Source: Raphanus sativus (taxonomy: Eukaryota > Streptophyta > Magnoliopsida > Brassicales > Brassicaceae). Taken from it: a stretch of 64,000 nt of DNA. Below the pieces are notes generated by a model. That model ran no database searches. It was not told where the DNA came from and saw nothing but the letters and a program-made list of their open reading frames with translations. The stretch is from positions 33,435,848 to 33,499,847 of the forward strand of contig NC_079512.1 of the NCBI RefSeq assembly GCF_000801105.2, read 5' to 3'. Both the position numbers and the translations under genes were made by a program. This document shows, piece by piece, positions 33,568 through 46,227 of the stretch. Positions within the stretch are counted from its first letter, which is position 1. Every line of letters starts with the position of its first letter.

Positions 33568-36500
33568 TCAGTAGTAAAATGACTTTGATTTATTAACTGC
33601 ATTGTCCTTGCAAAGAATAGAGCGAACTTCCACAATGGATCTCGGAGGCTCCAGGTCTTGCTCTCTCAACGAATTGCCTAGTAGCTGTTGCATCTGTGCT
33701 GCAAATGTATCGTCTAATATCTGCAGCCACCAATAATGCACAAGATGAGGTCAAAAGTCTAAGATTCATTATAATCAAAAGTAATTGCAGGTGATATAAT
33801 GTGTCTTACAGAGACGGCAACTCTAGAACCCTTGTACCAAGCTCTGTTCTCTTTCCTGTTCTCCAAAAAGCTTAAAACAATCTGCCATGCCCAAAAGCAG
33901 AATCAGATCTCTAACACCGCAAAACAAAACAAAACTCATTCGAGACTGTTGGAATAATTACCTGTCCCATACGATCCCAATATCCTCGAGACAATGCGAT
34001 GAAGACATTCGTTTCACAAACTGAATGAAGATGATTCACTGTGTTGGTGAGCTGCTCCTTCAGGTTTTGCATTTTGCTTCTGATGTCCGATTCTCCAACA
34101 CTTTCTTTAGAGTCCTGAAGAATCTTCTTCAACATTGTCGCCTTTTGTAGCTTGCTCTAAAAAAAATAAAATAACCGATTATACCACATGCATTTATGCA
34201 TTTAGTACAAAACATGGACTTACATTTTCTACGAGTTTTTCGACCACAGCCTGAAGGTAATTTCGAAACTTGGCTCTGAGCATCACTGTCACCTCAGAAA
34301 GACGATCGCCAGGAGCTGCGTTCCCAACATCAGGAATGCATGAAGACCATGCTTTAAACTGAGCCTCTATCTTAGGCCTTATGACATCAAGCATTCTCTT
34401 CATAGAGTTTAGTAGAATGCCCAGCTGCACCAGCAGATAACGAAACTTCTCAGCAAAACAAATCTTCCTTTGATAATACTTAATAGAAAAAAAAAAGTGT
34501 AGGAACGTTATGCTCACCTCATCCGGGACCGTATATGCAATCACATTTCTTTTGGTCAGCTTCTGAACATACTTGAAGCTTAACTTTTTTGGAGCCAAGT
34601 TTTCTTTGAGAGGTGATAATACATCTGCATACTGCTTCTCCAGAGCTTCCACAATTGCTTTTTCAACATCAGCAATGGCCTAAAAGAAACACAGTTTATG
34701 TCATTCTATTGACTCCTCCTATTTCTAAAGATAGAAAACATAATTGCCAATCCCTGATTCCGAAAATCCCGTAAGTCCAAACTCGCACCAATATTGTAAC
34801 ATGCAATGGAATACACAAGAAAATATTTCCACCGTTGCAAATCAAGGAACAGCTAAACTTACACTCTCCAAAACGAAGATATATTCCGGCCATCTAGAAA
34901 TGATGACTTGATAGTCTTGAATGGTCTCGTTCAGCCTGGTGTACATTTCATCAACAAATGGGGTCGTTGAATGTTGTGTCCTGACTCCAGACCATTTTAC
35001 CTGATTGATTGACGGATTTGTAACGAAACATAAAAGTCAGTTTCTTAACAATACTGTATGTCATAAGCTGAAAAGAATGAAAGTAGATAAAAGTATGGAT
35101 CCACTTATATTATATAAGAATCCAGAACAACACCCACATCCAACTATTCACATAAATATATATCTATTTGTGTCTTTTCCTACTGTAGTTTTGTGTCAAG
35201 CCTCAGATTTTTGTACTTATTAATGTGATCGCATATCTAGGAAAAAAAGACTTTGCATCTCCACATTTTAATTTAGAATAAAAGAAACCACACAGAGAAT
35301 CCATTTATACCTTATCAAGTTTGCATGACTCAAGCAATGAAAGACGTCTATCTTGAATCCAAATCATAATATATAGGTGGAACAACTCTTTTGCATCAAC
35401 ACCGCCTTGGATAGGACTGTAAAATGAAACATGATACCAGTCAATAACAATTGATAACAAAAAAAATCAAATAATCTAAAGGACATACCTTATGTTCCAG
35501 CTGGAAAGATCACGTTGAAAGTCTGCAGTTGCAATCACAAGCTCTGCAACTGCTGGTGAAGGACCAGATGGAGGACATGCAACAAGAAATGCTCGAAGTC
35601 TGCTACAAAGATCAGTACTATATATGGAGGCTGACAGGTTGGGAAGGTCAAGAAAGCTGCATAAAACAATATAACAAATATTGGGCAATCAGGAAGATGC
35701 TATGAGGCCCTTAGGTGCAGTACACATCTAAACATGTCAATCACATAAACCTTTATACTATAGGGGGTACAACAGTGGCTCAAGTATGAAAAATAACACA
35801 TGAAGGCAATAGTATTGATGATGCCAGCTAGGTTTAACCTCAGACTGATAAAGAATCTAAGGGGAGGAAAACAACCTTCAATCAAATCTCTAGAAAAGCT
35901 TGACCCATAGTTAATATATTGACAAGTCTGTCTACTGTACGATGAAAAAATTGCCAGTTTGGCACTTCGAAACTGAAGAGCTTGTGAACAAGTAGCAAGT
36001 AACAGTATTTACTACAGTTGACTAGGCAGTAACCGTATTTACTACAGTTTACAAGGGTTGGTTAGCAAAGAATATTTTGGAAACAGTATCGTTCAATTTT
36101 CTTTTATACTAGCAAATATTCGTAATAGTTGAATAGAAGACTAGCTGAACATCATTTGTTTTCAGTTGCATAATAACCTGGGAAGTATATCTTGATTTTG
36201 GATCTCCATATCAGTAAAAATCTCATTCTTAACATTCTTGCACACCGTAGTCATTTTCTGGTAAGCAGCCGACATTGCAGAAGGGTCCCAAATATTGGGA
36301 TCACTGTTGTTGGAAACAAACTCATCAGTATCACCCATATGCCTTCTAGACCTCTTCTTTGCTGCTGCCTATAAAAAGTATTGATGAATAGATGAGAAAC
36401 AACAACCAAGAGTATAAGGTAGGGAAATTGAGAGGTTTTATGCTATACCTGGAAGTAATGACAAAGATTAGTCTGATCCTCGGGAGACAATATATCATGC

Positions 36501-39500
36501 AGAAGCATGTACAATTTAACAGCAGGAGTGAGTGCTGGCGCTGGAACTCCTGTTGCAGAACTGACTACATCATTCATTCCAGAAAATGAGGACTCGTCAA
36601 GAGATTTGTAGTTCTCGAAGACCAGCTTTAGAATCTGCTCAATTTGGTCCTTGATTTCATTTAGGATCCGATTCTGTTGAAAGCAAAAACCAAAAAAAAA
36701 AATGGAGATTCAGAAGCAGAAAGCCCAGGTGTATGATAAGACTATTATGCTTCCAGAAGAACAAAAAATCAACAGCAAATGGGAATACTTTAGTAATACT
36801 AGTATGACGTATTGCTTGATGCTTAAAATTGCTACATGAGCAACTACGTGAAGTCTAACTCGTTCATTCACCATTGCGTGCACACCTATGAATACAATCT
36901 TTAGATCTGAATCCTATTCATGGCTAAACTGAGACAAGATTGACACAAAAACAGAAAACTTAAAAGAAAAAATAATAGATGATTGCCGATCTACCTCTTG
37001 ATGACTCAAGGCGCTCTTGCCATTTCCTTTCATGATGACAGGTGTTAGAAGGTCATGCACCAAATGGAGACAGTCAGAAGTGGGGGTAGCGACATCCATC
37101 ACATACGACAAGTATCTTAAACCAACAAAACAAGTAAGATAGAGAAAATGACATCAAAGCATACACTTCAAATGACAAGAAATAAAAATAAAGTGAGTGT
37201 GGTATACCTAAGTTTGGTGTAGACATCTGAAATCCCATAGTAGGAGGCAAATTCTTCTAAAAGCCACTTCCATGAGCCATATAACAACAAGTTTCTTTGC
37301 TGAAACCGCTGCATTTTCAAGGCAACTTCCAGGACTAGGTCATATGCCACTGTTTCGGCAACAGAACCACACTAAAGAAAGATAGGATTTTCAATTAGTT
37401 AACATAGAGAGGATCTGAATGTACGTGCATGAGCTCTTAGACAACCATAAAGCGCCCATCTTTTAATGAAATTGCAGTGAAAAGTCTAAAATCAATAACA
37501 ATTATAAAATTAAATCTTCATGGCTAAAATCATCTAGGTACTATCAACAAGATAAAAAGTGCTCAAGGAAATCGACTACTAAGTGTCTCTCATCAACAAT
37601 ACCAAATATAATGAAAGATAAGTTGCTCACACACCTTCAAATGGCTGTTATCATCAAAACTTGCTGAATAGTTAATATAGAGCTGGAGTTTTCCCACAAG
37701 TTGATGTTCTGGCTCACGAAAAACAGACCACCAACGAAGTTTCTCAGCCTGTACGCATTTCTTCGTTAGAAGCATTTGAAACATACTCAAAATAATAAAG
37801 GTATGAAAAAAGGACTAACCGAATCTTCAGAAAAATAAGCTAGCTGGACAAGCACACGCCCAAATTCCTTCCCGTTTGAATCAAGTATTTCAACAATCAG
37901 ATCATCTCCGTGACTATCAGGAAAGCTGTAGAAATTTCATGTACTTTGTCAGACACCACAGATATGGAAAGTTACCAAAAGTGGATTTGGGAGAAGAGAA
38001 AGAAGAGTCAGAAATATAAGTACATACAAAACATGGCCTTCACCGGATCCGGGCTGCATCATAATGGCGTCATCTTCACTTAAGCTTTTCAGTCTTAACC
38101 TACACGAGTATGTTTCTGAATGACAGAACCAAACAGATTAATCGATATATATGTAAGTTACCGCACAAAAACAGAAATCAGTGAACTGGGGAAACATGGA
38201 ACTGTATATGCGTGAAATATGCAAAGTCCCAATAGGCAAGTAGTTAATAGCTTTCACATACCTTGAACAAGATCATAAGACGTTGAACTATTACGTAGAC
38301 TTGTGACACCAACTTTCAGGAGACCAGAAACTTGTTTTAAGTACTGTGTACTGGCATGTACATATCCCAGGCTTTGACGTGAAAGAGAAGAACCATTTGC
38401 TGGCACACGAACATGGATCTTCCTTAGAGCCCGCCATCCAGAAGATATACGTGTTGAGATATTGGAAAATTGAACCCGGATTTTCTCAAACTTTATTAGT
38501 GATGGCTTTAAAGATGATATACTACAACCCGTTGGAGCATCCACGCTTGTTTTAACACGTCGTACTGCAGAAGTAGACAAAGTCTATTTACGCCTATTGG
38601 TTACAGGATGGTAGCCAAAGAAGCAGGTGGAACATGGAAATTAAAGTTTACCTTGCACCCTCATTTTGCCAATGTTTTTCTTGGGTTTTGGTGCTACTCC
38701 CTCGTGCGTAGCTTGTGAAGATTGCTTCACCAGCATTTCCTCCTCCGATTGCAAAAGAAGTTGCTTCAACCTGTAATTCAGTTTAAACCATAAAAATGTC
38801 ATTCAATAATTACTTGTGAGGCATGTGGATTTCGAATTCAGTTTGATATACTCACCCGAATGCTTCTCGTAAAAGAGCACACTCATTTTCCAAAAACATG
38901 GGAGCTTCCATGCAGCCCTTTGCCCAGGCATTAAGACAAAGGCGTACACATGCATCATAGGAAACCACAGCATGCCATGGACCACGAGCACTGCAGGGTA
39001 CACAAAAATATGCGGCAGTGTTAAAAAATAATCCAACTTGTTTACTAAAAACTGATTGAAAGATAACACTGGGGTTTCTATGTTTATATTAACTTTCTGA
39101 AGCAGTAAACAAGCCAACCAGATCGAATTACCTCGCATGAAAAGTTGGCAGCCGAGCTGGATGTTGATCAGATGGCCCAAATGACTCAGAAGCAGCACTA
39201 GTTCTTTAGGAAGGAACATGACCAAAACGTTACAATTGTTTAGCGAAATCCAGAACTCATTTTAAATAAAAGAGCGAAATAAACGAGCATACCTAGTAAA
39301 ATGGCCAGTCTTTTTACTTTCTACACAATCTTCTGTTATGGCTTCTGAAGCTTGAACGCTTGAAGTCACTGGTTTAATTTCTTCAGATTCCTCTGCTGCC
39401 CCTGAAAATGGAGGAGCACTAGGAATATCGCTTACTTCTTCAGAAGAAAACTTGTCATCAAGCTCCTGCAATATGAAACAACATTATGAGAAGATCAATA

Positions 39501-40075
39501 AACAAACAAATCACATTCTTGTTGTTCCATATCTAATCATCTTATTAGTCATCATAGCTATACGAACAAAGAAAACTCAATCATCATACGACACCGTATT
39601 GGATCCATCAATAATACTCTAGGATCGGAGATTCAACCTTCTCAACGGCAGCTCCACCGTCCGTAATCGGTAAGTGAGTTTCAGCCCTAGACACACCGCC
39701 GACATTCCTCCCAGCCGGCGGCGGCGGAGGAGAAAACCGCGAGCTAGAAGCTGAATCCGTGGATTCATCCTCCTCCGTATCAGTATCATATCTAGGCTGC
39801 TCCGTCGGTCCGCGTGCTGCAGCCACGACGAGAGTGTCTCTGGAGGAGCTCACCTCGGAGTAAGTATAACAAGACGAGTCTCTTCCGTAGCTACGACCGA
39901 CGCCGCCACTGGAGACTCTACTGTTCTCGGGAGACGAATCGAGGGAAACGTCGTCGGAGTTCACACTCATATCGTCTTCGGAAGCAGTGGCGTCAGGTAC
40001 AGGAGCTGAGGCCGATACGTTGCTGTTAAGGACTTTGGGAGCGGGTGGGGATTTCAATCGTTCAGTGGAGATCAT
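33568..40075 (-). CDS. Large conserved plant protein of unknown function (1145 aa; At4g24610-like)
   Basis: 21 exons: 40075-39638, 39465-39293, 39197-39132, 38990-38856, 38770-38652, 38564-38262, 38115-38028, 37925-37820, 37748-37635, 37371-37208, 37115-36995, 36673-36449, 36368-36178, 35656-35489, 35416-35311, 35000-34863, 34679-34518, 34424-34224, 34156-33962, 33881-33810, 33720-33568. They encode 1145 residues. The first 250 or so are acidic, Ser-rich and look disordered. The remainder is a helical, soluble-looking body with blocks such as YGSWKWLLEEFASYYGISDV and LDDTFAAQMQQLLGNSLRE near the end. No signal peptide or membrane segment is evident. The Arabidopsis counterpart and its paralogue (about At5g65440) carry only an uninformative insecticidal-crystal-like label, which should not be taken as function. 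Complete, with no stop or frameshift. Confidence 0.9.
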
Positions 40076-40659
40076 GGTGTAGTCTTCTAGCTTGATTAAG
40101 GCGAAGGAAGGAAGGAAGGAAGTTGCTAAAAATGAAGTACGGGATTCGTGTGGGAGTTTACAGATCGAGGGTAGGTTTTGCAGCGGAGGAGAAGATGAAG
40201 AAAGCTTAATCAGGAAGCTTTCAGGAGGAGGAGGAGCTGGGGAGAGAGAGAGAGAGGATCCAAATCTGTGAATTTCAAATTGATTTTTGTGTTTTTATTT
40301 TGTTTTTTGAAATCTTTTGTTACTTTTTAATATTCCAAAAAATTAGGGAATTCAAAATTTGGAAAGAGGGTTGAGAAGAAAGGCAGACCAGTTGGTAAGA
40401 CACTGCAAAAACGGCGTCGTTGTGGCCCATGAGCTTTGTTGTTGATGGGAGCATAACGGGTAGTGGTGACGTGGGAAAGCGATTATTAAGAAATATCTAT
40501 TTACCCATTAAATAAATTGTTCTGAAGTGTAACGTTATTATATGTTTAGCTACAAAACAGGTGGTGGTGGGGACAAATCGAGATGTCTTTGTTTGTTTTC
40601 TTACGGTAGATAAACAAATTTTTGTCAACATGTACCAATTCGAATTTTTAAAGTTGTAA
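40076..40659. other. Upstream region of the 1145-aa gene
   Basis: GA-rich leader DNA next to the start codon (read CT-rich on the coding strand), then AT-rich intergenic sequence. No TATA box was assigned. Confidence 0.5.
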
Positions 40660-40914
40660 AAGCATCTCCAATGTAAAACTCCATATTTTATTCCAAAATA
40701 GAGTAAAAGTGAATATGGAGTAAAAATGCTTTAACCATACCCCATTTTCCACTCCATAATGGAGTAATGAACAAACAAAAATTAGATTACTCCATTTATG
40801 GAGTAAATTTCATTATGGAGTGGGAAATGGAGTTGGATTGGAGCATTTCTTACTCCATTTTCACTTTTACTCTATTTTGGAAAAAAATATGGAGTTAGGT
40901 TGGAGATGCCCTAA
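40657..40914. mobile_element. Tourist-like MITE (252 bp) with TAA target duplication
   Basis: The two ends are imperfect inverted repeats more than 60 bp long. The left begins AAGCATCTCCAA and the right ends TTGGAGATGCCC. Inside each arm are matching stretches such as CCAAAATAGAGTAAAAGTGA on the left and its near-complement on the right. TAA flanks both sides (40657-40659 and 40912-40914). The small size, lack of coding, long inverted repeats, GGGCATCTCC-type ends and a 3-bp TAA duplication fit a PIF/Harbinger-derived (Tourist) MITE. Internal TCCATTATGGAG-type palindromes could fold strongly. Confidence 0.8.
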
Positions 40915-41289
40915 GTGAAAAAAAACCATTCACATCACATGCTTGAGTTGTTATAATGGAGGAGGTTTGTTGAGCATCCATGAGCATACTTATCTAACTC
41001 ACATGTGAAGTTGCTGATGCCTTTTTTAAAAATTTATTTACAGAGATGCAACAAAAGAACATCTAACCACATTGGTTGATGAAATCCTCCAAAGTTTTCA
41101 ATACCAATAAACACTTTCCACTTTCTGAAAGAAACTTTATTTCAAACAAGTGCACAACCGTTTCCTGCTCTTTATTGGAATCTTTATTTTTTTTTCCCTT
41201 TTCGAAATCATAGTCATGGCAGAAATAAATAAAGAAAAAACAGAGAATGAGGTCTCTCTTTTGAGTTTCGATCATAGTGATGAGTAATA
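40915..41289. other. PGI1 3' flank
   Basis: AT-rich DNA beyond the PGI1 stop codon, containing its 3' UTR. The 70-codon minus-strand frame at 41063-41275 shows no coding character. Confidence 0.5.
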
Positions 41290-44200
41290 CTATGCGTACA
41301 TGTCATCCACATTACACTCGCCCAGGAACACTTTGACACTCCTTGGCGATCCGCAGCTTCCTTCAGCTATTAGAACTCTGTCGTTTGCAGACATGTGCGC
41401 TATGATCTTGTATATCATCTCAATCTGCAAAATTTAAAACATGTGCGCTATGATCTTGTATATCATCTCAATCTGCAAAATTTAAAAGACAAAACTTCTT
41501 GATATGTCCACTCAAAAAGTTACTAATGAAAAGTTTTTTTTTCCTCTCAAGGATTTGGACGTTACTTCCTCGGGAGCATGGCAACGATCAGCTATTTCGT
41601 CCAGTGTCAATGGCTCTACTGGGTCTTTACAACTGCAGGTAGTAAAAGAGCGGATTACAAAATACGATATAAGTGGCCTCTTCTGACAAGGTTAGGAAGA
41701 GACGCATTCGTACCTGGCTTCATTAAGAACTGACAATACACGCTTTTGCAGGGCCAGAACTTCTGCTGCTGCCTTTTTACCAGCTTCCACACCTGATGTC
41801 ATTGTCAGATTAAGTTAACAAATTTCAGTTGTGCAAATAGCAGAACATAAGTTATCAAATTTGGTAGAACATTAAGTTTAAAAGTTTGGTCGGAATATCT
41901 GTACCGGGTTGGTGGTAAGCATTAATGTTGACAAGTGAGGCATATAAACCGACAGCTCTTTCGTAAAGAGCTATAAGAGCACCAACAGATCTTGGTGTCA
42001 CTTCCTCAATGGTAACACTAATGGACTCTCTGCCGTTTGCATATAAAGCAGATCTAGTTCCCTGCACAAATTCAAAACAGTTCATCAGTTGTCCATATAA
42101 CTAACTATCTCCCCCTAAGTCGTAGGAAAAGAGATTCGTGAAACCAGACCTGTAGCATCCCAAAGAGGTAGTCTCCACAAGTGACACCTGGCTCAAGATC
42201 CCAATCATGACCTGGGGGTCTGTCACGTAGTACTTCTATGAAGGTTGCAAAGAAATTGTGGACACCCTCTCTCAGCTGTTGAATGTAGCTAATGAAATTC
42301 AACAAATTAATAAATACTGTTGTATCAAGAGCTCCCTTGTAGAAAATATATATATGAATAAGGGAAACTCACGCGTGCTGATCTGTGCTCCCTTTGTTTC
42401 CATATACAGTTAACCCTTGGTTAACCTGCAAATTCAAATGACCCGATCACACTTGCAATAACAAGGTTGGAGAAAACAGTACACATTGTTTCAACTCTTC
42501 CATGACAGAGGGGTAACAAATTCAACTCAATCATGCATACACACAAGTAACTAAGTAAGTTACCAAGATATTATTAATAGCGGGCATTAATTGCAAGACC
42601 AATTTGTATATACTTCTCATATGCTCATGAACTTTTTCATTAAGGGAACTGTAGTGAAAATTGAAGAAAGAGTATGCCTTACAGTGTTACCGTCAAGATC
42701 AAACTCCTTTCCTAGTGATTCCATGACCAGCTGCTGCAAATACCGGCTAAATAGTAATAAGCTATCCTTGTAAGGAAGGATAACCATATCCTGTAGAAGA
42801 AATGAAAAAATGAGTAAAAACTCAATCTCTTGCTAGCCTTTAGACACTCATGAAAAAAGTTGAGGGAAACTACCTTGGAACCAACGCCATCAGAAGCCCA
42901 GTACCAGCACATTGCTAAGAGCGCTGCAGGGTTATTCTTGAGCTGAAAGAAATTAACAGGCGAGTCAGGAAAACCCAACCATGTGATTACGGTTCATAAA
43001 TTCATATTTTCAGTGAAGGAGTTCATCATACACAAGCTACAACAACTAAGACTTACAGAAGTTGTCCTAGTAGCCTCATCCATTATAGCAGCACCAGCAA
43101 GCATCTCTCTAATATCAATCCCCTATACGATGACAGTTCATTAACATACATAAAGTAGTAGTAAGTTTAAGCGAATGTATCATCAGTTACCTGTAGTGCT
43201 GCTGGAAGCAGACCAACGGCAGACATTACTGATGTTCTTCCACCCACCCAGTCGTACATGGGAAATCTAGCTAACCAGCCTTCAATTCTCGCCGTGTTAT
43301 CCAGCAACGAGTTTTCTTGCGTTATTGCAACACCCTGCGCATAAGCATACAGGTAGTTGAAGCTAAACTAAATACAAAATAAATCTGAAGGTGTCTAATG
43401 ATCCATGGTAAAGCAGTTCTTATAATCAGACAAGATAAACTTGTCTGCAGTACGAAAAGCAGAAAGAAAAACCTGAGGTCAAAACCTGTTTTGCGAAGTT
43501 CAGACCAGCGTCACGGAATGCTTTCTGTACTTCCAATAGTCCATTTCTAGTTTCAGGAGTACCTCCACTCTAGGAGAAAAGCCATGGTTGCCGATATCAG
43601 GACCAAGTAGTATCATATAAACAGTCTGTTTACACAAATGAATAAAGTCCGCACACCTTTGAAATGACAATTACTAAAGTTGAGGCAAGCTCTGGCCCAA
43701 GTTGTGCGATCTGATGATCTATTCCAGCAGGGTCGGTGTTGTCGATGAACCTTATCTATCAACAGTCAAACCCGAGTAAAGCAAAACAAAAAAAATTGAG
43801 ACTTTCAATAAGGTACTCAACAAATTAGACTCATCGAATCAGACAAAGCCAAGACAATGTAGCAAAGTTAAAAGACCAAAGGGACTTAGCCAAGAATCTT
43901 AACAACAAGGATATAATAAAAAGCGAGATGTTAACGAAAGAGATATCATATCTCGACTCCATGATCGTTTATGAAAACGTTTTCCGGTTCGGTTTCATTT
44001 CGTCTTTCAATCGTTTTTTCCTTAACATCTTGCTTTTATTATATTGTTTATTTGACTACAATACTGACTACAATTAGAACAGCTTCAGATACCTTCAACG
44101 GAGGATTATCAGGAGCCAAAGCCTCGGCTACAAACTGAGGTCCGAGAGCAGAGCCACCAATGCCAACAGAGAGTATCTGAGTAAAACGACCCGCAGGAGA

Positions 44201-44824
44201 AGACGGTGGCTTTATCTGTCACAACCAAACAAGATTTTCAAACAGTGAGCTAAAGCAAAAACACTCTGCATTGCAAAGGTGTGAGATCGAGTAGTAATAA
44301 TAAACCTTTCCAGAGACTACGTCATCAGCGAAACTACAGATGGAATCAAGCGTGTTCTCGATCAATGTCCTTAAAGCCGGCCTAGGAGCGAGACTAGAGT
44401 TCCTAAGCCAGTAATGACCAACCATCCTTCCTTCGTCTGGATTCGCTATAGAACCCTTTTCAAGATCCTCCATAGCCTTAAACGCGCCTTTGAATCTACC
44501 CTCCATATCGGCCACGAACTCGTCTGTGAACCCGACGCGACTGACATCGAGATACAGCCCGAGGTCTTTCTGCTGGTATAGCCAGTCGAGGTACCGCTTC
44601 CAGAGCGCATCGGGGTCTTTGATCAGCTCCTTCTTGGCGGCGACATCTAAGTGCGAAGTGTCGGAGGAGCGTGACGCGGAGAGAGTCAACGGTGGAAGGT
44701 GGGTTGGTTTGGAGGTGTGTGGGAAAGAGAAAGAGTCTCCTCCTCTGGTCGTCGGTGCCGTGAGTGGTTTAACGGATTGTTTGAGAGAAGGAGAAGAAGA
44801 GTAGAGGGTTGAGAGAGAGGCCAT
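41290..44824 (-). CDS. PGI1: Plastidial glucose-6-phosphate isomerase
   Basis: Fourteen exons (44824-44306, 44215-44093, 43755-43657, 43569-43486, 43334-43191, 43122-43057, 42942-42874, 42790-42683, 42425-42373, 42288-42150, 42061-41905, 41792-41714, 41632-41566, 41424-41290) give 613 residues, the size I recall for Arabidopsis PGI1 (At4g24620). The enzyme interconverts glucose-6-phosphate and fructose-6-phosphate in the stroma, feeding starch synthesis. Residues 1 to about 48 are a Ser/Thr-rich chloroplast transit peptide ([18 protein letters not shown]). Active-site regions seen: [31 protein letters not shown], and [16 protein letters not shown]. Those are sugar-phosphate binding and catalytic loops of the SIS fold. 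Exon 14 is preceded by a 48-bp tandem copy of its own acceptor region (41391-41486), so splicing there has a choice of two acceptors. Confidence 0.96.
41391..41486. repeat. PGI1: 48-bp perfect tandem duplication spanning the last PGI1 splice acceptor
   Basis: The unit starting ACATGTGCGCTATGATCTTG is at 41391-41438 and again at 41439-41486 with no mismatch. On the coding strand each copy contains the intron end TTTAAATTTTGCAG followed by 34 bases of exon 14. The acceptor nearer the stop codon (exon start 41424) gives the normal protein. The distal copy (exon start 41472) would add 48 bases that read in frame into a TAA after 12 codons. Confidence 0.95.
43909..44046. mobile_element. Small MITE-like inverted repeat in PGI1 intron 2
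   Basis: A roughly 24-bp terminal inverted repeat encloses about 136 bp: ATATAATAAAAAGCGAGATG followed by TTAA at the left, and TTAACATCTTGC followed by TTTTATTATAT at the right. The middle holds a perfect GAGATAT-C-ATATCTC palindrome. There is no coding. The target duplication is ambiguous in the AT-rich flanks. Confidence 0.5.
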
Positions 44825-44856
44825 CTCGCTCGGAGACAGCGATGTTTACGAGAGAA

Positions 44857-44858
<2 letters not shown>

Positions 44859-44912
<54 letters not shown>
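44859..44912. repeat. (AG)27 microsatellite in PGI1 leader
   Basis: 27 uninterrupted AG units start 35 bp upstream of the PGI1 start codon; on the coding strand they read CT. This lies in the 5' leader or core promoter. Such CT tracts are frequent in plant leaders and vary in length between accessions. Confidence 0.95.
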
Positions 44913-44915
<3 letters not shown>

Positions 44916-45564
44916 ATTTGGTTTATTCGGGGTATCTTTTTATGTGTTTTCCGGTTTAGATATTTAAAGGAACCAAACCAGTGAAGAGAGATGTGTCTGA
45001 GAACAGAGTTTTGTCCTTTGGTGGAAGTGAACGGTTCTGCTTAGATTACGATTCATGAGCTATACGACTATACCAATGCTTCAATATCTATCTCTGAACC
45101 TTGGCATCATATTCTATTTTGCAAGTGGCCCAGCCATTTCTATAACTAACGCTTGGATTCCACATAAAAGAATGTGGAAGTGGTAGACCAAATGATTTGT
45201 GGTTTCTATTAGGTATGTGATAATAATATATTTAGGAGAATGTGAGTTTATTGTAGCTCAATTTTTGCCGGAAAAATCTAGTATGGTAAACCCCAGTCTC
45301 CTCTAACCACGATAGCTAGATTTATCCATAGGACCGTCTGCTCAAAGATCTATTATAATAGTTAAACAAGCGTGAACATATGAGTTATTTTAATTTTCAT
45401 AATGTTTGTGGGTTATAACATCATGCATTATGCAACATATGTAGTAGTAGAATAACATTAGAGTATTTCAATAACCATGTTTTGGGCGTTCAACCTAACG
45501 GTACGTAGCTACAAATCTTTTGTTTAAAACATTCACTTCGATGTCTCGTAAAAGACGTAAGTGT

Positions 45565-45616
45565 TCTGGGAGGTATTATTATTTTTTTGCTAAACAAACA
45601 ACTCTGGGAGGTATTA
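45565..45616 (-). mobile_element. 24-nt retroposon stub with 14-bp target duplication
   Basis: TCTGGGAGGTATTA occurs at 45565-45578 and 45603-45616. The 24 bases between read, on the minus strand, GTTGTTTGTTTAGCAAAAAA followed by ATAA: a short tail segment with an A-run. Confidence 0.6.
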
Positions 45617-45892
45617 AGATTAAGCCTAGAGAAACATACATTTGTTGATTATTTTCTTGTAGCTTAATAACTTACTAGTCAAATGGTGGAAACGAAGCCA
45701 AAATGATTTAACTGGACCGAAGCACACATAATAGTGTAACAAACTGCGGTGGTTCGAGCTCATCAGCTACAAAAAGGAAATTTAACGACCATATCTCTTG
45801 TCTATAGTCCAAAAAAATTATAAACTCCGGCTCAAAACTTATTGAATTAAAAGAAAAAGTGTAACGAACTGAAAGATGTATTCTGATTTACC

Positions 45893-46074
45893 AACAATGG
45901 TTAACTATCTTCTGCGTTCACAATGTTTTCCTACTTTTGGTTCTAAACTGGGCTTAAACCCACTCAAATTATCAGCCTAAAAACTGTCTTGTAACTGCCC
46001 TTTTGGGCTGAACCTTTTTTCATTCTCTTTATTTTAATAGAAGGCCCTTTCTCAATAAAAAAAACAATGGTTAA
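45893..46074 (+). mobile_element. 5'-truncated retroposon (158 bp) with 12-bp target duplication
   Basis: AACAATGGTTAA flanks the insertion at 45893-45904 and 46063-46074. The 158 bases between end with CTCAATAAAAAAA, a poly(A) tail on the plus strand. They include a stretch TTTTAATAGAAGGCCCTTTC that resembles the 3' end of plant LINE transcripts. No reverse transcriptase is left. I read it as a dead 3' end of a LINE. Confidence 0.7.
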
Positions 46075-46227
46075 TGACACGTTGCACTAACAAGGTCAAA
46101 GATAGAAAAAATGACACAAGAAAGTTGGTCGGTTAGAGTACCATTTTAAGAGTTTCCAAAATTTTCATATACAAGTATGAATGACCTGTACAAGTTTAAA
46201 GCTGAGCTGTACATCTAACATTTGGTT

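Noticed and set aside
33568..40075. Insecticidal crystal protein label sometimes attached to this family
   Set aside because: The protein shows no delta-endotoxin features; that label is a historical annotation artefact and says nothing about function.
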